A stretch of DNA of 64,000 nt from RI-231 sp041394905 (GTDB lineage Bacteria; Acidobacteriota; Terriglobia; Bryobacterales; UBA6623). The translations under genes and the position numbers were made by a program. Positions 9,673 to 19,302 of the stretch are shown here, in pieces (the first letter of the stretch is position 1; every line of letters starts with the position of its first letter). The stretch lies in contig JAWKHJ010000003.1 in assembly GCA_041394905.1 (NCBI GenBank), positions 124,001-188,000 on the forward strand, written 5' to 3'. The notes beneath the pieces were generated by a model. It did not search any database, was not told the origin of the DNA, and was given only the letters and a program-made list of their open reading frames with translations.

Positions 9673-11915
9673 TTAGTCGCCCGAGATCGCCTGCGGAGCC
9701 GGCTGCTCCGACAACGCGTCAGGCGAGGTGGACGTGCCGTAGCCGTAGTAGCGCGAGTAGCCCAGGCGGCGGTCTTCGAGCTGCGTTACGGCCGCTCCCA
9801 ACACCACCGCGCCGGTGCGCTTGAGCTGGGCAACGGTCTGGCGCAGCAGCGAGCGCGGCGTCTTGCCCGCACGCGTCACCAAGACCACGCCGTCAGCTTG
9901 AGAGGCCAGCACCACCGAGTCGGCCAGACCCAGCACCGGCGGGCTGTCAATCACCACGAACTCGTACTGCTTGCTCAATTCATGAAGCAGCTCGCTCATG
10001 CGCGCCGAGCTGAACAGCGCCATCCAGATTCGGCGCGGAAGGTCCAACCGGCAACAGCGAAGGTTCTTGTAGCCGGTGGGAACCACGTTGACCGCTCCGC
10101 CGGAGAGGAACGTGCTCAGTCCTGACCGGATGTGAATCCGAACGAGCGCGACAGACTCGGGTTGCGCAGATCGGCGTCAATCAGCACGGTCTTCGCGCCC
10201 AGCTCGGACAGCGTTGCACCGATCGCCGAAGCGGTCGTCGTCTTGCCGTCGCGCGCCAGCGCCGAGCTCACCAGGATCTTCTTCGGCGGCCCCTCAGGCC
10301 GGCTCAGGATGAGCGAAGAGCAAACCGAGCGGTACGATTCCCGCAACAGTTCCTGCTCTTCGGAGGACGACTTCGAGCGCGCCGCAGGTGACACCCCGTT
10401 CGAGGTTCCGCCCTCGAGCAACTTGGTGTTGTTGCTGCGGTTGGCGATGAAGGTGTCCGCGCTGGCGCGCCGTACGCGCGGCAGTCCGCCCAGAACCGGA
10501 ACGCCCAGGCGCTCACTTCTTCCGGGCACCGAGAACGTATCGCCCGCCGTCTGCAGAGCCAAGCTCATCGCCGTGCCCAAGCCAAAGCCGAGGCCAACGC
10601 CAGCAGAATCGTCAGCGCCTTACGCGGGCGGTAGGGATCTTCGCCCGGCACCGCCAGTCCATCAGGTGGACGCGACGACGCTCCAGTTCCGCCACCACCG
10701 CAGTCTCCTTCAAGCGTTGTAGCAGGCTCTGGTAAGCTCGTTGGTCGTCTGGAAATCGCGATCAGAGCGTTGTAGGCAACCAGGTCCGCGTTGAGGCTGC
10801 TCACGAGTGAGGCCTGCTTCTCAGCGGACGCCTTGAGCGTTTCGTACTCCTTGATGGCGGCGTTGAGCTCGACTTCGGAATCGAGCGTCATCTCCTGTAC
10901 AGCGCCGGTCTGAGCGCGCTGCAGTTGGCTCTTCGCCAGCGCCAGCTCCGCCTTCTTTCTGGACCACCACGCCGGCCACTTGTCGCCAAACTGCGACCTG
11001 AGCGACCCAGCTCGATTCCGATGTTGAATACCTCGCGCTCGAGCTCGCCGATCACCCGGGCTTGTTCAGGCTTGCCTGCATTCCGCCCTGGGCTGCTTTC
11101 GTCAAGCTGCCGTGGCGCGCGCGCTGCACCGCAGGTTCACCTCGGCGCGCGTCAATTCGTCGGTCAACTGGGTCAGCCGCCGGCGCACGATGCTCTCCGA
11201 GTTCGCGTCCAGGTCGAGGATGCGGTGCTGCCGTGCGGCAGGTGAGGTTCGCCTCGGCTTGTTCAACCTGCACCTTCAACGAGGCCAACTGGCTGCGCAG
11301 GAAGCCCGTCGCTTCCTCCGCCTTCTTAATCTGGTTCTCAGCTTCCATCGCGATCAGCTCTTCCACCCAGGCGTTGGCCGCCGCGGCGGCGAAGGTCGGG
11401 TTGGAGGCCATGTAGCTGAGCGAAACGAGCTGGCTGCCTTCCACACGCTCGATCGTCGGGTTCGCCGCCAAGGCCTCTTCCAGGTTCGGAACCAGCGCGC
11501 CCTCGGGCGAATCCTTGAAGCGGTCGATCACGCGCTGACGCAGAGCGTGGCTCTTGAGAATCCCGTCGTAGGTCTTCATCGTCAGCTCGTAATCGGTCAC
11601 GCCGCCGCTCTCGAGCGGGTCGTTGTACGGCAGCACGTGCGCGTTGTTCGAGTTGATCTGAATGACCGCGGTCGAGCGATAAACCGGCTCGGCGAGTTGG
11701 ACATACACGATGCTCGGAATCAAGAACACCAACACAGTCGCCGCAATCAGCTTCCAGCGCTGCGCGATCGCTCGCCAAACCCATGCCACGTCGAGCTTCG
11801 ACGTTTGTGGCTCCTCGTACGAACTGGGCGCACGGTAGGCCGGGTCGAAGTCGATGTCGTCGAGGGGACGGACGGGATAGCCCTTGTAGGCTCGGACATG
11901 AAGCGGCTCAAACAT
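9673..11915 (-). CDS. wzc: Polysaccharide co-polymerase / tyrosine autokinase (Wzc-like), frameshifted
   Basis: Inner-membrane chain-length regulator fused to a bacterial tyrosine kinase. The N-terminal Wzz domain has a first membrane segment (LIAATVLVFLIPSIVYV) and PVYRSTAVIQINSNN; coiled-coil sequence follows (NQIKKAEEATGFLRSQLASL). The second membrane segment is near PRKALTILLALA (about 10600). The kinase has Walker A ALARDGKTTTAS, Walker A' VLIDADLRNPSL and Walker B FVVIDSPPVLG. The C-terminus carries the tyrosine cluster YSRYYGYG expected for autophosphorylation. The ATG at 11915 is chosen because AAGGAG lies 10 bases before it. Frameshifts near 11240, 11100, 10980, 10890, 10740, 10580 and 10120. 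About 747 codons, the normal size for Wzc. Confidence 0.88.
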
Positions 11916-12066
11916 CGCTCTGCAACTCCTTCTTGTTGCGTACACAACGGCGCCTGCGCGTCGTCATGACGCACTTCCGTTGCTCAGACGGTCTCGTGTG
12001 AGGGGTGGAACTGAAGACGAGGATCTAAGTGCGGGGCGCGTGATCTCACGCCCCTCGTGGACGGGC

Positions 12067-12627
12067 TCAGGCGGTCTTCGGTACGACGACGCCAACGCGG
12101 CGGTCTGCGCCGCCCTTGCGGCCGCGGGATGTCGAAATCAGCCAGGACGGGTCAATCTCCACAGCCATCGAACGCTGCAACAAGGAAACGCCCACGACCA
12201 AGCTTCGGTCGCCTTTGATCTCGAGCAGAAATCCGGAGAGTCCGGTCAGCGGTCCGGAGGTGATCTCGACGCTCTCGCCAACCTTCAAATAGGGACACGG
12301 CTGTCCGGCGACGCCCGATTCGACCACGCGCCGAACGGCCTCGATCTCCGCGTCGTCCACCGGCGCCGGAGTCGATCCGAATCCAACGAAGTGCATCACG
12401 CCTGGAGTGGTCAACGCCAGCCCAAGGTTCATTTCGCCCATGCGGCAAAAAACATAACCGGGAAACAAAGCCGTTTCCACTTGGCGAATGCGGTCCGTCC
12501 ACCGCCGCCGGCTGACGTAGGTGGGCAGAAAAGTCTCGTAGCCTTTAAAGTGCAACAATTCGCTCGCTTGCTTTTCGAAGCGAGCCCGTACGCGCAACGC
12601 ATACCATTGATTAGGGTTAAGTTCCAT
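12067..12627 (-). CDS. NusG-like transcription antiterminator (UpxY/RfaH type)
   Basis: Specialised NusG paralogue of 186 residues, intact. The NGN domain is visible: NQWYALRVRARFEKQASELL, then FLPTYVSRRRW and LFPGYVFCRM, the last being the hallmark of NusG/RfaH proteins. The C-terminal KOW domain has VGESVEITSGPLTGLSGFLLE. The ATG at 12627 is favoured because AAGGAAACG directly precedes it; longer in-frame starts exist at 12681 (ATG) and 12720 (TTG). As first gene of a polysaccharide operon over 12 kb long it fits the known role of UpxY/RfaH proteins, which let RNA polymerase read through long surface-polysaccharide operons. 151 bases separate it from the kinase gene; I could not recognise an ops-like element there. 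Confidence 0.88.
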   Translation of the reverse strand: MELNPNQWYALRVRARFEKQASELLHFKGYETFLPTYVSRRRWTDRIRQVETALFPGYVFCRMGEMNLGLALTTPGVMHFVGFGSTPAPVDDAEIEAVRRVVESGVAGQPCPYLKVGESVEITSGPLTGLSGFLLEIKGDRSLVVGVSLLQRSMAVEIDPSWLISTSRGRKGGADRRVGVVVPKTA

Positions 12628-12915
12628 CGTTTCCTTATCGACCCGCTGGCCTGTGAGCTTTTGGAGTGCGGACTCGGGCATGCTGCCGCCATTTCCGTCC
12701 CACTCCTGTGAGCTCGGCAAAACTTACAGCTTGTCGGGGAACCGTGGACGAACCGCTCGATTTGCGATCCGCCGGGGGGGCGCGGTTACTAAGCGCGCGA
12801 CGGCAAAAACAACATGGGCCGAGGTCGCGCTTCCCTGGATTGAATCGAGTTTACGCTGGTTCTCCGCACCGGGAAAGACCCAATCGAAAAACTGGACTGC
12901 CGTTCCAAACTAATG

Positions 12916-12944
12916 CAGTACTTTAGTCCCCAGAGAACAGTACT
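12916..12944. promoter_or_regulatory. Two CAGTACT repeats, 22 bases apart
   Basis: CAGTACT occurs at 12916-12922 and again at 12938-12944; each contains the palindrome AGTACT. The 22-base spacing is close to two helical turns, as for paired repressor sites. It lies about 290 bases upstream of the NusG-like start. Purely positional evidence. Confidence 0.2.
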
Positions 12945-13085
12945 CATTACCTAAAACAGTTCCAGGACTGTGGAAAAATGGGCCATTTAACCGCAGTCGA
13001 CACCATCCTGAAACAAGGTTTCCCCCCTCCTGGTGCGCTTCCTCACCAAGGGGCTTGAGCGCTGTACTGGTACACTCGCCGTAAA

Positions 13086-13097
13086 TTGTTGCAACAA
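13086..13097. promoter_or_regulatory. Perfect palindrome TTGTTGCAACAA, possible operator
   Basis: TTGTTGCAACAA is its own reverse complement. It lies in an AT-rich part of the region upstream of the polysaccharide operon, about 460 bases before the NusG-like start. A dimeric repressor could bind it, but no cognate regulator is encoded nearby. Confidence 0.25.
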
Positions 13098-13190
13098 ACG
13101 CAGTTAGAAATGTTGTGATTCGATAGCCAAACCGCTTTTTGCATGGGCATTGCACCCACCGCCTGGTTGGTGCTGTGACCCTTTCGCCGG

Positions 13191-14120
13191 TCAGCCGACG
13201 ACCAACGTCAGCGCCCGCGGCCGCACCCAGGCCTCCAGCAGTAGTCGGCCCAGGCCTCGCCGTCGACCTCGATTCGGGTAGTCTCGTCCGATTGGGCTCG
13301 TAACTGCTTGACTTGAAAGCGACGAGTCTTCGGATGTACGTAGACGTTGTCGGAATAGAGGATCCTCAGATCGCGCGCCAGCTCGAACCAGCTCAAACGC
13401 TCGATGGTGGTGACCTCGAGCAATCCATCGTCGAGTTGGGCAAGCGGACAGGGCTGCATCCCGCCTCCGTGATATCGGCCGTTGCCCAACGCGACGTTCG
13501 TAACGGTGAAGACCCGCTCCTCCATCTCGTCGTCCAACCACAACCGCACGGTCTTACCGGCGTAAGCGAACACGGCGAATGTGGCCCACGGGAACGCCAG
13601 CTTGCCGTCGTGGCGGGTCAACCAGCAATTCTTCGCCCGGATCGAGACATCGCCGCCCATGCCGAAGCTGGCCAGATTGACGAAGTAGCGCTCGAGCGGC
13701 GTCCCCTCGTGACCAACCAGTCGGATCTTGGCGACGTCAATCGCCCAGGTCTTGCCGCCGGCCAAGGCTTGGGCCACGCCGGCGGGGTCGGGAAGGCAGT
13801 CGCACGGTACGCTGGAAGTCTCCGCCGGTGCCCATCGGAACCGTAGGCCAGCCGGGCGCTGTTCCGCACGGGCTGTCGTCCACGAAGAAGCCGTTGACGA
13901 CCTCGTTGAGCGTCCCGTCGCCGCCGACGGCCCTGTGGTCTCCGCGCCGTTCTGGAGCGCCTGACGGGCAGGTCGCCGGCGTGGCCTGGGCGTTCGGTCT
14001 CGAGCGCATCTCCAGAGGGCCGCAGCGCTGCTCGATGGCCTTGGCGAAGGCAGGCCATTGGCGCGCACCGTCTTGCCGCCAGCGGCGCGGGTTCAGGATC
14101 GCAACGAGGGGCTTCGCCAT
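13191..14120 (-). CDS. Diacylglycerol-kinase-family lipid kinase, frameshifted
   Basis: Lipid kinase of the DagK/YegS/LCB5 type, phosphorylating diacylglycerol or a similar lipid at the membrane. It begins MAKPLVAILNPRR (ATG at 14120, with AAGAGAGGGC before it). The nucleotide-binding signature GGDGTLNEVVNGFF is readable near residue 60 after a shift, followed by GTGGDFQRTVRLP. The C-terminal domain contains YFVNLASFGMGGDVS, FTVTNVALGNGRYHGGGMQ and DGLLEVTTIERLS, all typical. After a last shift near 13260 the end reads EAWVRPRALTLVVG with a stop at 13191. About 309 residues, the usual length. It is the last gene of a seven-gene run, 9 bases after the epimerase. Confidence 0.85.
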
Positions 14121-14129
14121 GCCCTCTCT

Positions 14130-15115
14130 TCAGGGCGCGCCGAGGCCGCAGGTACTCGATGGTGTCGCGAAAGCGTCTGGTCAGGATCGCGTGTGGTGAA
14201 GCCCAGTTCGCTGCGCGCCCTTCTGCGTGTTGCAGTACCAGTAAACGAACGACATACGGATGCTTGCGTCGTCTGAGTCGAGCTTGCCGAACCAGGGCGC
14301 TGACCTTGCGTAGCACGCGAGCGCCCCACAGTGAGACCCACAGCGGCGCCATCATGCGCGGCGCGCGGACGCCGAAATCTTCGACGCCCGTCGAATCCGT
14401 TCGTAGAACGTCATGTTCAGCGCCGCCGAGCAGGTAGCGCTGCCCCGTCCCCGCCCTTCTGCATCGCCAAGACGCAGCCGCGCGCCCGTCGCGAACATCG
14501 ACCAGGTTCAAACCGCCCAGCAGGATCGGCGATCTGACCTTCCAGAAACATCTCGACGTCGCGCGTCGAGGAACGCCAGTCGTCTCCCGGCCCCAGCAGC
14601 AGGCTCGGGTTCACGTGCACGATGTTCAGCTTGCGATGCTGGACGTACCACAGCGCGAGCTTTTCGGCGTACATCTTGCTCGTGTAGTAAGGCCAGTCCC
14701 AGACCACGTCCTGCGCGTAAGGGGCTGTCTCGTCGAGCTCTGCAGGCTCACGGCCCACCGCACAAACGCCGGAGGTCGAGGCGAAGACAGCCTTCACATG
14801 CGGGTTGGCCCGCATCGCCTCACAGACATTCCGCGTACCCTCGACGTGTACGTTGAACATCCGCCATGGATCGGCCGGCGTGCGCTCGACCAAACCGGCC
14901 AGGTGGTAAATCTCGTCGACGCCCTCGACGGCGCGCTCGACGGCAGCGCGGTCGAGGATGTCGCCTTGGACGATTTCGATTCGCTCGGATTCGATTCCTG
15001 GCCCGTCGCCGCGGCAAAGCAGCCGCAAGCGCGCGTCCGGCTCGGACGCCAGCAGCTCATCGACGAGGTGCTTTCCCAAGAACCCGGTCGAACCGGTGAT
15101 CAGAATCGTCTTCAT
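14130..15115 (-). CDS. NAD-dependent epimerase/dehydratase (extended SDR), frameshifted
   Basis: Extended short-chain dehydrogenase. The Rossmann motif is TGSTGFLGKHLVDELL at the N-terminus. VQGDILD (adenine-binding Asp), YHLAGLVER and FASTSGVCAVG follow, and the catalytic YxxxK is in YYTSKMYAEKLAL. VHVNPSLLLGPGDDW is typical of dihydroflavonol-reductase-like members, such as those acting on steroid or lipid-linked substrates. After shifts near 14550, 14450, 14240, 14190 and 14150 the frame ends close to DTIEYLR, with a probable stop at 14130. Substrate unknown; the neighbours (PlsY, HAD phosphatase, lipid kinase) suggest a lipid. Confidence 0.75.
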
Positions 15116-15147
15116 CCCGCTCGAGAGATTGCAGCCGCGGAACCGTC

Positions 15148-16819
15148 TTAGACGGTTTGCGGCGTGCCCGACACGTCAACCATGTTGATGGGAGGGATAT
15201 GCACGTGCGTCACCGACGGCTCGCCCGACGTGGGAGCGCGCCATCCTCGAGCGCCTCCTCCATGGACGAAGCTGTGTCCCAACCCATGATCTCGGCTGAG
15301 CGCCGGTCTTCGGCGCCCACGCAGATCCTTTGCCGACGTGTGCGCGGCCGTTCTCCCCCCAGTACCACATATAAAACGGGTGTACCCCGTGATAGGCGAA
15401 GCCCCGGCGGTACTGTTCGATGTACTCCGGGCGCGTCGCAAACTCCGCCTCGTATTTTCTCTGGTCAAATGCGTCGGTCGTTTCTGGAAGGATGCGGTGA
15501 AAGAACTCGTGGTAGGACGGGTGATGCTTTCTCGAACTCGTTGTACAACGGGTGGGTCACGATCATGACGCCGTTCTTCTTGACGACGGGCATGCCGCGA
15601 TACATGTTGAACAGATACCCCAACGCCATCACCTGCACGAGCAAAGGATTCAAGGCGTTGTAGAGGCGAGACGAACGGGACGCCAAAAACCGCCACGTCC
15701 GCCTGCCCTTCGATCGGGACGCAATACTGCTGGTAGCAATAGGCCAGAGTATGGCGGTGCGTCGCCCACGTATCGCCTGCGTGGACGGCAATCAAATCGT
15801 ACGGCGCGGGAACCGCAAACAAGATCTCACGTTTGATCTTGCGCGGCAGCACGGAGAGCGCCTTGCGTGCGAAGCCGCCGACCGCCTTGTCGAAAATATT
15901 CCAGTGATCCTCGTTCTTGCGAAAAAACGCCATCCGCGGATCGAACATCTGGTTGTTGACTACGGTCTCGATGTGGAAGACCTTGACCGATTTCTTGATC
16001 ACCGCCGCCTGCCGATCCGCCGAGGATGTTAGCGCCGAGCGCTTGTGATCGAAGTAGGAATCGGAGTCGCGAATCGTTTTCGGATTGTGGTGCGCCTGCA
16101 GCGCGCCATAGTCACTAAACCGATCGCGATCGATTTTGCCCCGTCCATCGGAACGAGGTTGATAATGTTCACATAGATCAACAGATCGGACTCCGGCCGC
16201 GCGGCGGTTCATGCGAACCTTTTCGCCGAGCTCCGTCTCGCCCAGGTCCGTCATCCCATCCGGATCTTCGCCGTCGTGGCAGTAAATTGATCGGGATAAT
16301 ACGAGTCGAAAATCTTGGAGCCAACTTGCACTTCAGCTCGAACGGCTCCATCCGCCGGTGGAACGAAGTGGCGATGATAATGTCGACATCGGTTACGCCG
16401 TTGGCCGCGAGCATCTCGAGCACGACCTCGAGCACTGACTGCCGGATGTCGGGCCGATTCATCTTCGGCAGCGGTAACGAGATGTCGTCGATCGCGATCG
16501 TCACCTTCATGCCTGGCCGCAGTTGATCAACCAACGGCTCGGCCTCTTCCGGGTGTTCGAGCGCGTAGCGAATGGCCGCCTCGCGGTTCTTCAGGCCTGG
16601 AATGGCAGGTTTGGGATAAACGACGCGCGTCCCAGCCGGCAGCTTCACTCGCAATAGGTCTTCGCCGGACCAGATCAGCCGCGGTTTGGAATCAGCCTCC
16701 AGGTAGGCGACGCAATGGGAGTGCGAGACCAGCGCATTGCGGCCAACGGCGTTCGGCTTGGGATCGCCAAACTCATAGTCCTTGTGGGCAGGGACCGGAT
16801 GAACCAACGTTGCCGCCAT
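15148..16819 (-). CDS. LarA-like / DUF2088 protein (lactate racemase domain), frameshifted
   Basis: About 557 codons. The N-terminal region matches the lactate racemase N-terminal domain (DUF2088): VTIAIDDISLPLPKM, then DVDIIIATSFHRRM, corresponding to the ATG(F/T)HR motif of LarA, and after a shift near 16270 HDGEDPDGM, equivalent to the NHD-containing motif. The central part (KVFHIETVVNNQMFDP; LIAVHAGDTWATHRHTLAYCY) is open over about 250 codons. The C-terminus ends THVHIPPINMVDV. Further shifts lie near 16170, 15660, 15540 and 15300. LarA racemises lactate with a nickel-pincer cofactor, but most DUF2088 proteins have unknown substrates, and I cannot confirm the cofactor lysine. It lies 2 bases after the HAD gene. 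Confidence 0.7.
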
Positions 16820-16821
16820 AG

Positions 16822-17487
16822 TCAGCGCTCTTTTGTGCTCAGCACCGGCCAGCCTCGCTGCTGGGCCAGCGCCTTCAAACGCGCGTCCGGATTGACCGCC
16901 GCCGGAAGCCCGACATATTCGAGCATGGGAGCGTCCGAAAAGCTGTCCGAATAAGCCTTCGACTGAGTCGTCTCAACATTATAACGGCGGCAGAGGTCCG
17001 CCATGGCCTCGATCTTTCCTTGCTCGGCCAGCAGGGGCGGTTCGATTTCGCCGGTCGCCACCCCACCCTCAAAGCGCATGCGGTTCGCCAGCAGGTGATC
17101 GAAGCCGAGCTCGCGTGCAAGCGGGGCCAACTCGAAGTCCAACCCGCCGGTGACCAAGACCGTCGCGAAGCCCGCGTCGCGGTCACGCCGCACCATCTTC
17201 GCCGAGCCCGGGTAGATCTTCGGCCTTACTTCTTCCGTATAGAGCGCCTCGGCCTGCTGCTCAAGCCAATCGCGCCGCAATCCCCGAAACTGCCGGAAGA
17301 ATACTTCGTTAAATAGCTTGCGCGAGCGGCTGTCGAGCCACAGCCAGTACGGGACGCCACCGAGAGTGACTGCCGAACGCCGCAGGCGGTCGAACAGTCC
17401 CGGCGCGCGCCTTGCAAAGAAGAAATAGCGCGTCACCACGTTGCTGGCGGCGAGCGTGCCGTCGAAATCGTAAAACGCCGCCCGCAT
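16822..17487 (-). CDS. HAD-IB family phosphatase
   Basis: Intact, 221 residues. Motif I is YDFDGTL at the very N-terminus (nucleophile and acid/base Asp). Motif II is in VTGGLDFELAPLA, a lysine lies in EQGKIEAM, and the last acidic motif is SDSFSDAPMLEYVG. The alpha-helical cap between motifs I and II (PYWLWLDSRSRKLFNEVFF) marks subclass IB, which includes SerB and phosphatases found fused to PlsC acyltransferases. Position between plsY (3 bases upstream) and the LarA-like gene (2 bases downstream) favours a lipid phosphate as substrate over phosphoserine. No frameshift, unlike both neighbours. Confidence 0.85.
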   Translation of the reverse strand: MRAAFYDFDGTLAASNVVTRYFFFARRAPGLFDRLRRSAVTLGGVPYWLWLDSRSRKLFNEVFFRQFRGLRRDWLEQQAEALYTEEVRPKIYPGSAKMVRRDRDAGFATVLVTGGLDFELAPLARELGFDHLLANRMRFEGGVATGEIEPPLLAEQGKIEAMADLCRRYNVETTQSKAYSDSFSDAPMLEYVGLPAAVNPDARLKALAQQRGWPVLSTKER

Positions 17488-17490
17488 CTC

Positions 17491-18074
17491 TTAGCCGGCA
17501 AGCAGGCGCCGAATGTTGGACTTGTGACGCCATGCCAAGAACACCGTCATCATCAACGCGTAACGGGCGACCTCGGATCCCTCATAGAGCCACAACACGA
17601 CGGTAAAGAACACCCAAGTCAACACCGAAGCCACCGCTCCGGCTTCCGGCCACTTCCGGCGGCTGCCCGTCAGGCGCAGCAGGACGAAGAACGCCAGCCC
17701 GGCAAGCGCCCACTTCGGAAACAGCCGCAGCATCACGCCCGCCGAAGTCGCAATGCCCTTGCCGCCGTTGAACTTGAGGAACGGTGTATAGCAGTGGCCA
17801 AACACCGCCGCGAAGGCATAAAGCCAACCCTGCCAATGCGGATCCGTGTCCGGGTCCCAGAAGAAGAACAGCGGCGCGAATCGCCAGGCATATCGCCCAA
17901 AAGCGTGAACACGGCCCGCCCCTTGTTCACGCGTAGAGTTGTTGAACCCTGGGTTGCCGGAGCCGACTTTGGTGATGTCGACGCCTGAGCCCACATCGCG
18001 ATTACCGCGAAGGGGATGGCAGCCGCACAAAGAAGGCATACGAACGCTTCGAGAGCGATGGTCGAATCGATCAT
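17491..18074 (-). CDS. plsY: Glycerol-3-phosphate acyltransferase PlsY, frameshifted
   Basis: Membrane enzyme that transfers an acyl group from acyl phosphate to glycerol 3-phosphate, the first step of phospholipid synthesis. The three PlsY motifs are visible: VGSGNPGFNN (usual SGNxGxxN), FGHCYTPFLKFNGGKGIATS (usual GHxFPxFLxFKGGKGVAT) and the C-terminal FLAWRHKSNIRRLL. Hydrophobic segments alternate between them (WLYAFAAVFGHCY; WALAGLAFFVLLRL; VLTWVFFTVVLWLY). The ATG at 18074 starts MIDSTIALEAFVCLLCAAAIPFA; shifts lie near 17990 and 17900. Length of about 194 codons is normal. It follows the nucleoside transporter by 13 bases. Confidence 0.88.
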
Positions 18075-18087
18075 CCCATGAGCCCGA

Positions 18088-19290
18088 CTAGCTTAGCAGC
18101 CCCGCAACGGTAGGCAGGAAGTTGGCCAGCGTCCCGGCGAGCATCGCGCGAAAGCCCAGCCGCGCCAGTTCGCTACGCCGATTCGGAATCAGAGAGCCGA
18201 TGCCGCCTACCTGCACCCGATTGAGCCCAGGTTGGCGAATCCGCACAAGGAGTAGCTCATAATCAGCGCCGAATGCGGGTCGAGTTGGCTCTTGATCTTG
18301 CCCAAGCGATGTAAGCCAGAAACTCGTTGAAGCGCCATGCGCATGCCGGCTGGGTGCCACTACCGTCGGCGCATCTTGCCCAGCTCACGCCCAACAGAAA
18401 CGCAATCGGCGAGGAAGATCCGGCCCAAGATCGTGCCGATGTTGCCCGGAAACCAAGCGAAGCCGAACAGGTCTTTCACGCCACCCAGAATGCCGTCGAG
18501 CAACGCGACCAGACCGACAAACGCAACCAGCATCGCACCTACGATCAGGGCAAGGTGCAGCCGCCTCGCTCCGCGCGCCGCCGCATCAATGATGTTGGCG
18601 TCCGCTTCGCCTGCTTGGCCGGGGATCGAGCCGAGCGTCTCGGCTCGCCGGTCTCGGAACGGATCTTGGCCAACATGATGCACGCCGGGGCGGTCATAAT
18701 CACGGCCAGATCAGCAAGTGCTCCACCGGAACGTTCGCCATGCGGCTGTAGGCCACCATCAGCGCGCCGGAAGTTGTCGCCATGCCGGTCATCACGGTCA
18801 TCCAACTCGGAGTGCGTCAGCCTGTCCAGGTAGGGCCGGATGGTCAGCGGCGCTCGTTCTGGCCCATGAATACGTTGGCCGCCACATTGAGCGCCTCGGC
18901 TAGCGCTCACCCCAAGGTGCGCTGCATGCCCCAGGCCATCACTCCCACCACCTTCTGCATCAGGCCTAAGTAATAAAGGACGGCAAACAGCGACGCCACG
19001 AAGATGATCAGCGGCAACACCTGGAACGCCAGGACCACGCCCTGAGGACCTTGTGAGTTGCCAAGCTAGCCGAAGACCAAGCTGCTGCCCTTCTCCGCGA
19101 ACGCCATGGTTTGGTTGAACCCGCGGCCCAATGTCTCGAACACACGCCCGAACGGAGTGCGCAAGACCAGAATCGCGAGTGCGACCTGCAACCCGAGCCC
19201 CCAAGCCACGATGGGATAACGAATATTGCGGCGGTCCTTCGAGAGAAGGACCGCCGCTAGAAGAATGGAGACGATGCCGACGAGGCCCAT
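18088..19290 (-). CDS. nupC: Concentrative nucleoside transporter (CNT/NupC family), frameshifted
   Basis: Proton- or sodium-coupled nucleoside importer, about 400 residues. The N-terminus (MGLVGIVSILLAAVLLSKD, then NIRYPIVAWGLGLQVALAIL) and LRTPFGRVFETLG match CNT proteins. Further conserved stretches appear in other frames: VLPLIIFVASLFAVLYYLG near 19000, and the family's C-terminal signature IGSLIPNRRSELARLGFRAM followed by LAGTLANFLPTVAGLL and the stop at 18088. Frameshifts lie near 19060, 18900, 18840, 18700, 18640, 18370 and 18290, an unusually high density. It lies 12 bases after deoA, so uptake and phosphorolysis of nucleosides are coupled. Confidence 0.85.
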
Positions 19291-19302
19291 CGCCTCGGGT
19301 CC

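Larger units (their letters stand above)
12628..13190. other. Intergenic leader/promoter region of the polysaccharide operon
   Basis: 563 bases without a convincing gene, noticeably more AT-rich in places than its surroundings. It separates the end of the lipid-kinase operon from the NusG-like gene, so the promoter and untranslated leader of the polysaccharide operon should lie here. An 81-codon minus-strand frame at 12910-13155 has no recognisable features and is not called. The region contains a perfect 12-base palindrome and two AGTACT palindromes (listed separately). Confidence 0.5.

Noticed and set aside
12910..13155. 81-codon minus-strand frame in the polysaccharide operon leader
   Set aside because: No ribosome-binding sequence, mixed composition and no motif; more likely untranslated leader.
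13150..13182. GCACC/GGTGC hairpin after the lipid kinase gene
   Set aside because: Imperfect stem without U-tract on the minus strand; too weak to call a terminator.
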